DNA of 45,841 nt, taken from assembly GCA_015057615.1 (NCBI GenBank), contig SVEA01000121.1, positions 1 through 45,841 on the forward strand, in the 5' to 3' direction. Every line of letters begins with the position of its first letter. Within the stretch, counting starts at the first letter, position 1. This DNA is from Lachnospiraceae bacterium (lineage in GTDB: Bacteria; Bacillota; Clostridia; Lachnospirales; Lachnospiraceae). This document shows, in pieces, positions 1 through 8,734 of this stretch. Position numbers and translations under genes: made by a program. The notes below the pieces were generated by a model. It was not told the DNA's origin, did not search any database, and saw only the letters and a program-made list of their open reading frames with translations.

Positions 1-865
1 CATCCGGTACTTCGGTAAGATATACTCTGGAGGAAAGATTGGATATCGTATTCTTTTTTTCCGATACTCGATCTTCATAGGTGTAGCTCCACTGATCTGT
101 ATATTGATACTCCACTCCAGAGGATGAGATTATCTTCTCTTTATCCACTATTTTAGGATCATAGGGTTGTCCGAACATCACTTTATCCTTACTTCGCAGC
201 GCTTTTATCTCATTTTTGTCTTTATCTACTGCAATAACATTAACGTTGTAAATGTTCGACGCGGTTATCGTATATTTAATATTATATAAATCCTCTAACA
301 ACCTCTGCGTTGCTTCACTCCAGTATTCTGCAGCAAGCATCTCCTGAAGACCAAAGATATTGCTTTTACGGGTTTTTTCCCCTTGATAAGTTTCATACAC
401 TGGATTTAGGTAAATACTAACACTTCCATTAATTAAATCATCTGCCGTAATGCCAAGTTTGGCTGCTGCTTTTATAAAATCCTTTCTGGACATGGCATAG
501 TTTCTAAACTTAAAACCACCTTGATCATATCCGCCCTTATTCTCTATATTTACTGCTTTGCTTTTGATCGATGCATTACTTCCACTAGTGAATTTTATTT
601 TCGGTTCGAATTTTTCCCTGCTCATACGATAGGATACTGTACGATATCGAATAGAGTTCTCATCTGCTGCACTATGAATACCTTTCCATCTAATCTCATT
701 GTTATCTGCCTTTTTACCATCTTCACCGATAATAATCCAATCACTGACCGCCGCTTTCGTATGCTCTACCGGAAACAAAAAGTTCAATAGACTAGATAAA
801 AGACATATTATAACTAAAAGAATTGAGGAGTCTCGTAAACAATACTTTTTCCTAAAACAGTACAT
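1..865 (-). CDS. Secreted protein of unknown function, C-terminus cut by window edge
   Basis: An open reading frame on the minus strand starts with ATG at 865 and runs off the left edge, giving 288 codons. AAAGGAAG lies upstream at ribosome-site distance. The N-terminus (MYCFRKKYCLRDSS, then ILLVIICLLSSLLNFLF) is a basic segment followed by a hydrophobic stretch, ending near AKA: a signal peptide or N-terminal anchor. The rest is hydrophilic and rich in Lys, Asn and Tyr, with no domain I recognise. It begins 35 bases after the stop of the SLH protein gene, so it is probably the next gene of the same transcript and part of the surface apparatus encoded here. Function is unknown. Confidence 0.7.
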   Translation of the reverse strand, partial: MYCFRKKYCLRDSSILLVIICLLSSLLNFLFPVEHTKAAVSDWIIIGEDGKKADNNEIRWKGIHSAADENSIRYRTVSYRMSREKFEPKIKFTSGSNASIKSKAVNIENKGGYDQGGFKFRNYAMSRKDFIKAAAKLGITADDLINGSVSIYLNPVYETYQGEKTRKSNIFGLQEMLAAEYWSEATQRLLEDLYNIKYTITASNIYNVNVIAVDKDKNEIKALRSKDKVMFGQPYDPKIVDKEKIISSSGVEYQYTDQWSYTYEDRVSEKKNTISNLSSRVYLTEVPD

Positions 866-900
866 TCTATCTTCCTTTCAAGAAATATCTATTTTCCCTT

Positions 901-2214
901 TCATCCTATGTAGAATGGTTCTACAAATACGACATACATGACTCCAAGATTACCCACCTCATAATTTCCTAAAATAATATCAAAACAGCACTCTTTCCAT
1001 TCACTCAATTCGAAATCACTAAAGCATATAGGGTGACCGGAAGAATATAAAATATCGTTAGTATCATATGGAGTTTTGTTTTCATAGACAGTTTCTGAGG
1101 ATAGGATACGATATCTTACATATGTTCTCAAATGATAACACCCATCATAATAATACAAAGAGGATCCATCTATAGCTATCTGATCACTCTCTATGATTGT
1201 TTTGTTTTTTTTCATCCTCTCCACATATTTTTCAATCCATTTCTTTGTATTTTCTTCCATCTTTCCATAACCATAGGTATAATCCGTTTTAAGTACTGTC
1301 TCAACCCACTCTTCATCAATGGTACGGTAATCTGCATTAAATATCATTTTCAGATTAGTTCTAGCCTTTTCAACCCAAACATCAAGCATTTTAGCCTTTA
1401 ACTCTGCAAAATTCGGAATATCGGTAGACTTATCAACCTCAAAGGGATAAGCCCATTCCTTAAAATGTTCTAACTTACGTACTTTCCATTGATTTGTTTC
1501 TGTATCATACGTAGATGCGGTTACTCCTTCAAACATAAATTTCCAACCATCATAATACTCATTTGGGTAGCTTGCTAAGATATAAGGATACTTATCTGCA
1601 TTCTTAGGCAACTTTGTTGTCCTTATCAGCTGCCCGTCCGGACTGATTTTCGCCCGAAGTGATTTATCTTTTAGCATTGCAATGCATTTTAATGCACCAT
1701 CATAGGACATCCTACTATTGCCTTTAAACTTTCGATCCGTAGAGTATTTACCGTTGCTATACCCTTTAATAAACCCTTTCAGATAGCACTTTACAACATC
1801 CAGGCGTTTATCTTCTTCAATGCTACCGATATCCGAAATTCGTTTTTCTAGCGTCAGCTCTACGAACTTGGGATCTAAGGTATCGCCATATAGATATTCA
1901 TCTGCGCGGTTTAATAAGACAGCTGCTTCGGTTCTGGTTAGATCTGTTTTATAGGAAGAAAAATCTTCCGGTTTAATAATAGATTTTTCGATTAGTGCAT
2001 TCACATATACGGATTCTTCAGAACCATCCGCAGGTTTCAAACCAATCTCTTTCGCGAGTTCCTTGGCAAATTCCTCCACGGTTATGTAGGTACTGGCTGC
2101 GCTTACCGTTGTTGTGGTAAATGTCAGAAAAAAAGCTACGAATAAAACAAATGAAATTCGTAAGGCAGATCGTTTCTCATTCCCCATGGATTGAATAATG
2201 TTCGATTTTTTCAT
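901..2214 (-). CDS. SLH-domain-like secreted surface protein
   Basis: 437 aa. A signal peptide is clear: basic start, hydrophobic core around residues 20-33, then TVSAAS. Residues 40-150 look like degenerate S-layer homology repeats: TRTEAAVLLNRADEYLYGD, and GFIKGYSNGKYSTDRKF followed by MSYDGALKCIAML, which match the SLH pattern of GxxxG, an F/Y-rich centre and the 'R.E....L.R' helix. SLH domains bind secondary cell-wall polymers in Gram-positive bacteria, so this protein probably sits at the wall. The C-terminal 280 residues have no family I recognise. The start codon follows AAAGGGG with 9-base spacing. It follows a 294-bp palindrome and is probably co-expressed with the cysteine-rich surface proteins. 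Confidence 0.75.
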   Translation of the reverse strand: MKKSNIIQSMGNEKRSALRISFVLFVAFFLTFTTTTVSAASTYITVEEFAKELAKEIGLKPADGSEESVYVNALIEKSIIKPEDFSSYKTDLTRTEAAVLLNRADEYLYGDTLDPKFVELTLEKRISDIGSIEEDKRLDVVKCYLKGFIKGYSNGKYSTDRKFKGNSRMSYDGALKCIAMLKDKSLRAKISPDGQLIRTTKLPKNADKYPYILASYPNEYYDGWKFMFEGVTASTYDTETNQWKVRKLEHFKEWAYPFEVDKSTDIPNFAELKAKMLDVWVEKARTNLKMIFNADYRTIDEEWVETVLKTDYTYGYGKMEENTKKWIEKYVERMKKNKTIIESDQIAIDGSSLYYYDGCYHLRTYVRYRILSSETVYENKTPYDTNDILYSSGHPICFSDFELSEWKECCFDIILGNYEVGNLGVMYVVFVEPFYIG

Positions 2215-2283
2215 AGTGTAGACCCCTTTCTATAATCGGTGTTTCCCCACCCTTATTTTTTGAACACATATTTTATTTATAGG

Positions 2284-2577
2284 ATTCAAGTACCAAAAAC
2301 CGTCAAAAAAATCGTCTTCGTCAATTTGCATAAACCAAGAAAAAACTTAAGTAATAAAAAACAATATTTAATGCGCAACTGTTTGAAGTCGTTGGTACTT
2401 AGGTCACGTATTTTGTGGTCTTACGTACCACTTGTACTTCAATTCAAGTACTGCGTTTTTTGCAGTGCTTTGGGGGAACACGTGTTGCGAATGAAATTTG
2501 TTTCATTTTACTTGTCAATACATAAATTGTGAAAATTGACGGAAAGTGGTTTATAAATTGGCTTCTGATACTTGAAT
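2284..2577. repeat. Nested palindromic repeat, copy 1 (~294 bp)
   Basis: A long imperfect inverted repeat. The outer arms are ATTCAAGTACCAAAAACC at the left and its near complement at 2560-2577. The next arms (from CGTCAATTTGCA at the left, GAAAATTGACG at 2531-2541) pair over roughly 55 bases. Inside lies a small perfect hairpin ACTGC-GTTTTTT-GCAGT at 2450-2466 and an arm pair TTGAAGT/ACTTCAA. A related copy is at 12164-12430. A 7-base direct repeat TTTATAG lies just outside both ends (2276-2282, 2579-2585) and could be a target duplication, though the AT-rich setting weakens this. It has no convincing reading frame. It could be a MITE-like element or a large structured RNA in the 5' region of the SLH gene. 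Confidence 0.8.
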
Positions 2578-2630
2578 TTTTATAGAATATGTACCGCATA
2601 AGTTCCTTTTGTATAAAAGAAGTGATGCAT

Positions 2631-2661
2631 AAAAAAGGAGGTAATCATATAAAATTACCTC
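2631..2661 (-). terminator. Rho-independent terminator after the 357-aa gene
   Basis: Read on the minus strand, GAGGTAAT and ATTACCTC form a perfect 8-bp stem with an 8-base loop, followed by CTTTTTT. It lies about 80 bases past the stop of the gene ending at 2743. If it works, the SLH and secreted genes to the left need either read-through or a promoter in 2214-2630. Confidence 0.7.
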
Positions 2662-2742
2662 AAGCGCTTTTTTATTTTGTAAACTTATGAGGCCATTATA
2701 CAATATATGGTAATTCATTTCAAGGTTGGATTACATATTTAT

Positions 2743-3816
2743 CTACTTTTCTCGACCGGAGAATTTATCAAACGGATCATATTCCGGGGCATGAATATCA
2801 TTCTGGCAACATACCGGACACCCATATGCACCTTGACGTACGCATTCTTCAACCGATAAATACGGCTGATTATCGAAGAGAATGCCATCCTCTTTCCGAT
2901 GATCACATCCCGACCGATGATAGATTAAATACCACTTTTCTTGCTCCAGATAATATACTTTATCCTTAGTCACTTTTGCACCGGAAGATGCAAAACGGTT
3001 ATAAACCTCTCCGGCTCCATACGGGTATCCCTGAAATATCACAAAAAATCCCGGAGCATCTAAATACGGCAGCCACTCTTCATCCTTAATCGGGGGCAAT
3101 ACAAAATTATAGGTTATTCCATACTCCGACGCGATTTTATTATGATGGCTCGTATAGTAAGCCATTGATTGCTCTATCAGAGATTGTATTGTTTCCTTCC
3201 TTATTAATTCAAATTTATCCGGATCAAGCAGAAAAGGATTCTCCGGACGATTCCGTGCTGCAAAATACGCTGGAAATTTTATTTTCATGTCTTGATAATT
3301 TAGCTGATATACCGTTTGCTTATCTCCTGAAGCCAGTAACCCATTCTTATCGAACAAAGTTATGTTCTCTCCCAAGGTAAAACCGTAGATGAAATCATTA
3401 TCCTCACGATAATAGGGTAGTTTTTCTGTCCACCTTCGCGTTACATAGGAATGCCCGTCCTCTCCTTCATATTCAAAATAAGCATAGGTATAGTAACCAT
3501 CTTCTGTTGTGACTGCAATTACCGGCAGATATCGATCTAATTCTTCCTGCTTATCCTTATCCGACAAGATTCCGAAAGAGGAATACAGAGATGCACTAAA
3601 ACTTTCTACTGCTTTTTCCTTATTAATTATAATTTGATTATTCTGCCCTATTTCAACTAATTTTGTTACTGCGTCATCAATTGCTGTATCCAGGTATCGA
3701 TCAATCTTTTCTCTATCGGACCATACTGTTTTTAGATGATCCGTCCGAACATCATTGATGATAATTGATGTAATTGCTATAATGACAAATGAAATAGCAA
3801 AATGGTAAAGTTTCAT
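2743..3816 (-). CDS. Single-span membrane-anchored surface protein with C-terminal Cys knuckle
   Basis: 357 aa from ATG 3816. The longer open frame starts at 3849, but GAGG lies exactly six bases before ATG 3816, and the upstream stretch is a decayed copy of the dispersed leader element. One N-terminal membrane segment (KLYHFAISFVIIAITSIII) is followed by a large extracytoplasmic part. The C-terminus has a cysteine cluster (GCDH... then EECVRQGAYGCPVCCQ) recalling the GCPxC knuckles of the two larger neighbours. Like them it has an early stretch with 'LDTAIDDAVTKLVE'-type helices. I recognise no enzyme motif. Its position just downstream of the two large Cys-rich proteins suggests a part of the same surface structure. 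Confidence 0.7.
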   Translation of the reverse strand: MKLYHFAISFVIIAITSIIINDVRTDHLKTVWSDREKIDRYLDTAIDDAVTKLVEIGQNNQIIINKEKAVESFSASLYSSFGILSDKDKQEELDRYLPVIAVTTEDGYYTYAYFEYEGEDGHSYVTRRWTEKLPYYREDNDFIYGFTLGENITLFDKNGLLASGDKQTVYQLNYQDMKIKFPAYFAARNRPENPFLLDPDKFELIRKETIQSLIEQSMAYYTSHHNKIASEYGITYNFVLPPIKDEEWLPYLDAPGFFVIFQGYPYGAGEVYNRFASSGAKVTKDKVYYLEQEKWYLIYHRSGCDHRKEDGILFDNQPYLSVEECVRQGAYGCPVCCQNDIHAPEYDPFDKFSGREK

Positions 3817-3822
3817 TTCTTT

Positions 3823-3882
3823 CCTCTTTCTGGCAGCTTTACGCATCATGAAGTTTATAGTTTCCGTGCTTAAACTCTACGT
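3823..3882 (-). promoter_or_regulatory. Leader element A, degenerate copy
   Basis: Read on the plus strand, CCTCTTTCTGGCAGCTTT and ACGCATCATGAAGTTTATAG line up with the intact copies, most closely with that at 10824-10890 (ATTACGCATTCCGGAGTTT). The outer stem is partly kept (AGTTTA/TAAACT), the second stem is lost (GCACGG no longer pairs with GCTGCC), and the GAGG to ATG spacing of six bases is kept exactly. It is a decayed relative of the element described at 9845, 10824, 12021 and 25020. Confidence 0.55.
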
Positions 3883-3953
3883 GTGAAACGATTTTGAATT
3901 CTTACATACTTTTCCTTACACTTTTATAATTCATAAATGTGTCAGAAAAATAA

Positions 3954-5729
3954 TTATTTTTGAATTTCTTCTCTAATATATCCGCCGTCTGCAACGTGAA
4001 TATATTCATCTCCCGATCCCTTGAAAATCTTCCTTAGAAGTCCCATCCCCCTTCCCCCAGTGCGGTTTGTTACGGTCACCGTAAAATAATCCCTGTTGGA
4101 AAAATAATAGCTTCCGTTACCCTCATATAGCTCTTTAAAAATATCAAATTCATAATATTTATTCTCATATTCCAGAACATTTCCCGTAAATACAGGGGTT
4201 CGAGCTGCACAATACGGGCATCCCGGGTCTGTATTATCCGGATATAGTTCATAGTGCCGATTGCATATTGGACAACGTCTAATATTACGTTTTGTTGTAA
4301 CGATCAAGGTTGTATACTTTCCCTTATAACTTAATGTAACCGTCTGCATTCCCACGTAATTTTTATCTAAATTGTCAACATATCCTGAGGTTAAATATTC
4401 ATTTCTGCCATCCATATAAGTAGCAAGCAGTGTTACTGCATTTTCTTGTAGCGTCGTTCCTTTATAGATGGTGATTTTACCAGATGTTGGATAAGAAACA
4501 ATTAAGCTTTTTAGATATGCTCTGCAGAAAGGACAGCCAGGATCAGTATTGTCATTTCTCATGTTATATACATGTCCATTTGCACAGGTTTTATTTCTTG
4601 GTATCACAGATACGATAATCGTTTTTGTGAAGGTTGTTTCTGTCTCATCTTTATAGGTAAGAGTTGCTGTTTTATCATTCACAACCGAATTTGTAGTATA
4701 TGCCGTACTGCATAAAACCATATCTGTTGATCCATCTTGATAGGTCGCTGTAGCTGTCGTGATTAATGGTTCATTTAAATATACTTTTTGCTTTGGATGA
4801 GTAGGAACGATATCTATTACCTTACGGTTACAATGTGGGAAAACTTCTATATTGCCGTTATAATATGCTCCCGCCTTTTTGTCACACTTTATATAATAAC
4901 CTGTTATTTGTCCTTCGCTTTTACCACAGTTTAAATACCAATAGTCTACTGTACTAGTTGACTTTGTACAAGTAAGGTTACTATAATCCGTAACAGAAGC
5001 ACCGCATTTAGCTCCTACAGTAGCGCTTTCTGCAAACCTCATACCACAGCTAGAACATGTAAAACTACTTGTAATTCGCCCTGGACACCATTTTTTTCCG
5101 TAACAATGCATATTATGAGAATGATACATTGCCGAATAACAATTACCACCAGAAGTTGAATTACCACTATGTGAATGATAATATTTACCAGTATAACACC
5201 CCCCACCTGATAATGAGCTTCCCGTATGTACGTGTCTGGTTCCATCATAACAAGCATCCGTATGCGCATGGGTTGGATTTGCAGGTGTTTTCACAGCATT
5301 TTCTAACATACTTTCATTTGTTTCCGTATTTAAGCCGCCACTATTATCGATCGGATCCTTCACATTAGGTATCTCTGTTGACACCGGCCGGTAATTATAT
5401 TCATTTGTTCCAGTATAAGCATCGTTCTGTTCATTAATTACTTCCTCTGAGGTTCGAAAACGATATTCCGGTTCCATGTTCTGTCTTCTATTCTCCATGC
5501 AAATATCCAATAAAACATCTGTTTTCGACAGCTGCTCTAAGTATGATTCATACATTTCCTTATCTATATAGCCTTTGCTTCGAATATCCTGAACAAATTC
5601 CGATGTTTCCGACTGAACAATGATCTGCGTTATTGCATCCAGCTTTAGACCAAAATATAAGATTGGAAAAAGAAATATGATTAAGAAAGCAAGAATTAGA
5701 TCCACTATATGCTCATAAGGATGTTCCAT
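3954..5729 (-). CDS. Large Cys/His-rich anchored surface protein with Ig-like modules
   Basis: 591 aa. A hydrophobic segment at residues 10-28 anchors it, followed by a helical stretch (YIDKEMYESYLEQLSKTD) that closely matches one in the 900-aa neighbour. Then comes a His/Cys-rich region around 155-290 beginning HAHTDACYDGTRHVHTG. Two Big_3-like beta modules carry 'T..ATY.DG' and 'TLTYKDE/LSYKGKY' strands, each followed by a knuckle: CANGHVYNMRNDNTDPGCPFC and CPICNRHYELYPDNTDPGCPYC without the last residue. These look like zinc or rubredoxin-like ribbons. The C-terminal module (DIFKELYEGNGSYYFSNRDYF) resembles that of the neighbour. The start overlaps the end of the upstream gene by 17 bases, so translation is probably coupled. 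Function unknown; surface adhesin or pilus-tip component is an inference. Confidence 0.75.
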   Translation of the reverse strand: MEHPYEHIVDLILAFLIIFLFPILYFGLKLDAITQIIVQSETSEFVQDIRSKGYIDKEMYESYLEQLSKTDVLLDICMENRRQNMEPEYRFRTSEEVINEQNDAYTGTNEYNYRPVSTEIPNVKDPIDNSGGLNTETNESMLENAVKTPANPTHAHTDACYDGTRHVHTGSSLSGGGCYTGKYYHSHSGNSTSGGNCYSAMYHSHNMHCYGKKWCPGRITSSFTCSSCGMRFAESATVGAKCGASVTDYSNLTCTKSTSTVDYWYLNCGKSEGQITGYYIKCDKKAGAYYNGNIEVFPHCNRKVIDIVPTHPKQKVYLNEPLITTATATYQDGSTDMVLCSTAYTTNSVVNDKTATLTYKDETETTFTKTIIVSVIPRNKTCANGHVYNMRNDNTDPGCPFCRAYLKSLIVSYPTSGKITIYKGTTLQENAVTLLATYMDGRNEYLTSGYVDNLDKNYVGMQTVTLSYKGKYTTLIVTTKRNIRRCPICNRHYELYPDNTDPGCPYCAARTPVFTGNVLEYENKYYEFDIFKELYEGNGSYYFSNRDYFTVTVTNRTGGRGMGLLRKIFKGSGDEYIHVADGGYIREEIQK

Positions 5730-8415
5730 TTATTTCACCACCATATGTTATACTTTCTTTCTCTCCTTTGCTTTTCTGGAATAGCTTATTAATTCCAGAA
5801 TAGATTGCTTTTTTTCGCTTTTTCACTATTACAGTAATATAATCACCGGACTCCATTTGATACACTCCCTGCTCATATAGAGCAGCTATAATATCATTGG
5901 TATAGATAATATCGTAGTAAATAACAGCATCCTTACTATTCCCATCATTGCTGCAATAAGGACAACCCGGATCACTCTTGTCTTCATTAAGATAATACTC
6001 GTGGTTGTTCGGACAGATGACTGTTATCAAATCATCTATCACTTCGATGGCAAGGTTTGTGCTATGCCCCTGATAATGCGCCGTTATGGTTTGCTCCCCT
6101 AGAATATTGGGACGATAATTACTTATGGTATATCCGGTATAGACCGCCTCCTTATGAGTATCCCGAAATGTCACCACGATTTCCAGGTCCGGTTCAGAAC
6201 CCTTTATCACCTTAGTACTTCCGTTTCTAAGGTTTGCATTAATCTCAACGATCGTAACGGAGCATACTGGACATCCTTCTTGATGTTCGGATCTGCGATA
6301 AGCCAAGCTGCAATAGGGGCATATATTGATATCATCCCCTTGTACGGTGACCGATAGATTACAAGAGACCGATTTGTAATATACCATAACCTCAAAGACA
6401 CCTGCTTTATCCGGGATAAAGTTCGTTGTCCATCCAGTCACTATTTCTGTATGTCCGTCCTGATATATAGCAGTTACAGTAAGATTTAACGGCTGATGCA
6501 TTTTCATTATAACTGGATTTGGCTGGACAATAATTTTAGTAACCGTATTTTTACAATAAGGGCATCCCGGATCGGATCCGTCCGGATTCAATAAATAGGC
6601 ATTATTACATACATTGCAAATCTTCACATTTTCTTTAACTTCGACTGTTATATATACTTTGTATTTTTCATAGGTAATGGTGACATATTGAAAGCCTGCT
6701 TTCATGGAATCATAATTACTGGTCCAATCCGTAATAATTGCTCTTGCTCCATTTTGATAAACAGCGCGTACTGTAATTGGAAGGAAATCGCCTTTCTGAA
6801 CAACAATTTCGGTTGGTTCTACTGTAATTCCTGTTATCGTACCGGAGCACACCGGACAGCCTCGGTCAATATCATTTTCATCCAGCTCATAGCTTTCACC
6901 GCATACCGGGCATGTCTTTGTCATATTGGTTACAGCAACATTTGCTGATGCTGTTTTCGTAATGCTGTTCTCTGTATAGGTAATCACAGCAGCCTGTGTA
7001 CCAAGGGTGTGGTTATTAAAATTCTTAATGTTAAATGAATTCGTTGTTTTGCTTGTTCCATCTTCATAGGAGACTATCACATGAAACGAAGGGTTTTGAT
7101 AACGCTCTATTGTCTGTGTACTTGGTGTCACCAAGATACCTGTCAGGTTCGGCAGAACTGTTATTGTTACACTTTTTGTAACTGTTTTTTCATATTCCGT
7201 ATATTGAAAGGTAACTGTCTTTTTACCCGGTCCACTACTCCATCCAGTCTTTTTGTATTGGCTGCTTGTTAATACTTTCTGTGTATCATCTCCGTATATC
7301 GCTTTCACTGTGTAGGTTGGTTCCGTGCCGTTATATACACTCGTTGAAGAGGGAGTAACGCTTATGCTTTGCAATCTTCCTTTTACCGTGACGGTAATCG
7401 TACAGGTTCTGGTACCTGTAGTTTTGGCATTTCCTACTTTCCCATGATAGGTAAGTGTTACGGCTTGTGTTCCGGGAGTGGTACTATGATAGCCTGTCGC
7501 GGTGCAATTAACTAGACCGGTATGCCCGTCAAGATAAGTGGCGGTTGCTGTAGTAATTATAGAATCACCAGTATAAACGGTCTGCGTGGGATTCGCAGCC
7601 GTTAAGCTCATAACAACGGTATTGCAAATGGTCGAGGTATCCTGTGCTTTCCCGCAGCTCCATCCACCGGAACTGGAGCTTTGACCGCAGATTAATGTTG
7701 AAGTAGATTTGCCACAAGTTCTTTCTAAAGTATATCCCAAATGCCCCGGACAGGATTTCGACGTATGACCCGGACAATATATCGTTGTTCCGTGGCCTGG
7801 GCACCAATATTCCGCATTTTCCGGATCATTTGGAGCATCACTTTCACAACCACTGCAATAAATCGTTTTAGTATCACAGCCACTGCAGTAAGTTGTTTTT
7901 GTAACACAGCCATCACAAGTATATTCATAATACACTTTTGTATAACAAAATGAGGAATGGCTATGGTAACAGGAGGAACTATGGGAATGCCCACTTCTAT
8001 AATAGCAGCCACTTTCTGAATGACGGTGTCCATCATAGCAGGCATCCGTATGGGTATGCACAGCAAGTGGAGATATGGATTCATCCGATGACAGCAGCTT
8101 TGTTGTATCATTTAATGCCAAAAGTGTTCCCGGCTTTGTGTTTTCAGATATTAATTTTCCTGCTGTCTTAGCTGTTGCATGCTCGATTTCGATTTCATAA
8201 AGCTCACCGGTCTGACTAAGCTTATCCAGATATTCCTCATAAAGCTCACGGGTAACGCAAGCTTCCTTTCTTACCGTATCTGTAAAATCGCGTGTATAAG
8301 CATTCACAATCGAATCCATGGTTTCGATCTGCATCTGTGCAATATATTGCAATGGAAATATAATAATTAAGAAAATTGCTAAGAATATTGCTATGATCCG
8401 TCCTAGTGAATTCAT
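5713..8415 (-). CDS. Giant Cys/His-rich anchored surface protein with Ig-like and knuckle repeats
   Basis: 900 aa. N-terminal membrane segment (residues 5-24), then a helical stalk (ELYEEYLDKLSQTGEL). Residues 120-250 are extremely rich in Cys and His: HTHTDACYDGHRH, several CSGC units, YWCPGHG, CPGH. From about 260 there are some seven beta modules of bacterial Ig (Big_3-like) type with 'ATYLDG', 'AIYGDD', 'SYEDG', 'VYQNG', 'IYQDG' turns. The later ones are separated by knuckles of the form CPxC..Y.L..D..D.GCPxC (about 517, 610, 700 and 810). The C-terminal module reads YTNDIIAALYEQGVYQMES, then GDYITVIVKK. It follows the M50 peptidase gene and precedes its paralogue. It is probably exported and metal- or disulfide-stabilised. 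Its ligand and role are unknown. Confidence 0.75.
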   Translation of the reverse strand: MNSLGRIIAIFLAIFLIIIFPLQYIAQMQIETMDSIVNAYTRDFTDTVRKEACVTRELYEEYLDKLSQTGELYEIEIEHATAKTAGKLISENTKPGTLLALNDTTKLLSSDESISPLAVHTHTDACYDGHRHSESGCYYRSGHSHSSSCYHSHSSFCYTKVYYEYTCDGCVTKTTYCSGCDTKTIYCSGCESDAPNDPENAEYWCPGHGTTIYCPGHTSKSCPGHLGYTLERTCGKSTSTLICGQSSSSGGWSCGKAQDTSTICNTVVMSLTAANPTQTVYTGDSIITTATATYLDGHTGLVNCTATGYHSTTPGTQAVTLTYHGKVGNAKTTGTRTCTITVTVKGRLQSISVTPSSTSVYNGTEPTYTVKAIYGDDTQKVLTSSQYKKTGWSSGPGKKTVTFQYTEYEKTVTKSVTITVLPNLTGILVTPSTQTIERYQNPSFHVIVSYEDGTSKTTNSFNIKNFNNHTLGTQAAVITYTENSITKTASANVAVTNMTKTCPVCGESYELDENDIDRGCPVCSGTITGITVEPTEIVVQKGDFLPITVRAVYQNGARAIITDWTSNYDSMKAGFQYVTITYEKYKVYITVEVKENVKICNVCNNAYLLNPDGSDPGCPYCKNTVTKIIVQPNPVIMKMHQPLNLTVTAIYQDGHTEIVTGWTTNFIPDKAGVFEVMVYYKSVSCNLSVTVQGDDINICPYCSLAYRRSEHQEGCPVCSVTIVEINANLRNGSTKVIKGSEPDLEIVVTFRDTHKEAVYTGYTISNYRPNILGEQTITAHYQGHSTNLAIEVIDDLITVICPNNHEYYLNEDKSDPGCPYCSNDGNSKDAVIYYDIIYTNDIIAALYEQGVYQMESGDYITVIVKKRKKAIYSGINKLFQKSKGEKESITYGGEINGTSL

Positions 8416-8734
8416 CTTTTCACTCCTATACTTTTACCATTCCAAATCGGTGTTTCCATAATTTTTTAACCGTTTTTTATGAACTAACATTCTTTAATGC
8501 ATAATATCATTCATTCTGAACTGACCTCCTATAAATACATCAAATCCTTCATTCTGACTAATTTCCATTAAGATTGTTCATAAATTGTTCCTTTTAAAGC
8601 GATATTTTATAGGTTTATAAAACACTCCTTTTAAACAATTTTTTTATAATTTATAAATAATTTCTTTAATTTATAAATTAATTTCAAAATAATGTCTCTT
8701 GATTTCATGAGAGCATTCCTTCCGTTTCATCCAT
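8416..8734 (-). promoter_or_regulatory. AT-rich leader of the 900-aa gene with mini-ORFs
   Basis: There is no full gene here. Two very short reading frames have good ribosome sites: ATG at 8581 (seven codons, preceded by AAAAGGAACAATTT) and ATG at 8514 (six codons, preceded by AGGAGG with 10-base spacing). A third frame of seven codons ends in the TAG that overlaps that AGGAGG. Close to the gene, AATCGGTGTTTCC (plus strand, about 8446-8458) is shared exactly with the leader of the SLH gene (2234-2246). Runs such as TTTATAAATTAAAG are simple AT-rich sequence. I see no convincing sigma-A promoter. Confidence 0.4.

Noticed and set aside
521-1401. Plus-strand open frames over the left-edge gene and the SLH gene
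   Set aside because: No ribosome sites; their translations are rich in Cys/Phe/Ile runs as expected of antisense shadows, while the minus frames have signal peptides and domain patterns.
2239-2532. 97-codon frame in the palindromic repeat
   Set aside because: It is not kept in the second copy of the repeat, has no ribosome site, and its composition follows the inverted repeat.
2284-2577. CRISPR array
   Set aside because: There are no regularly spaced short direct repeats; the structure is a single large inverted repeat.
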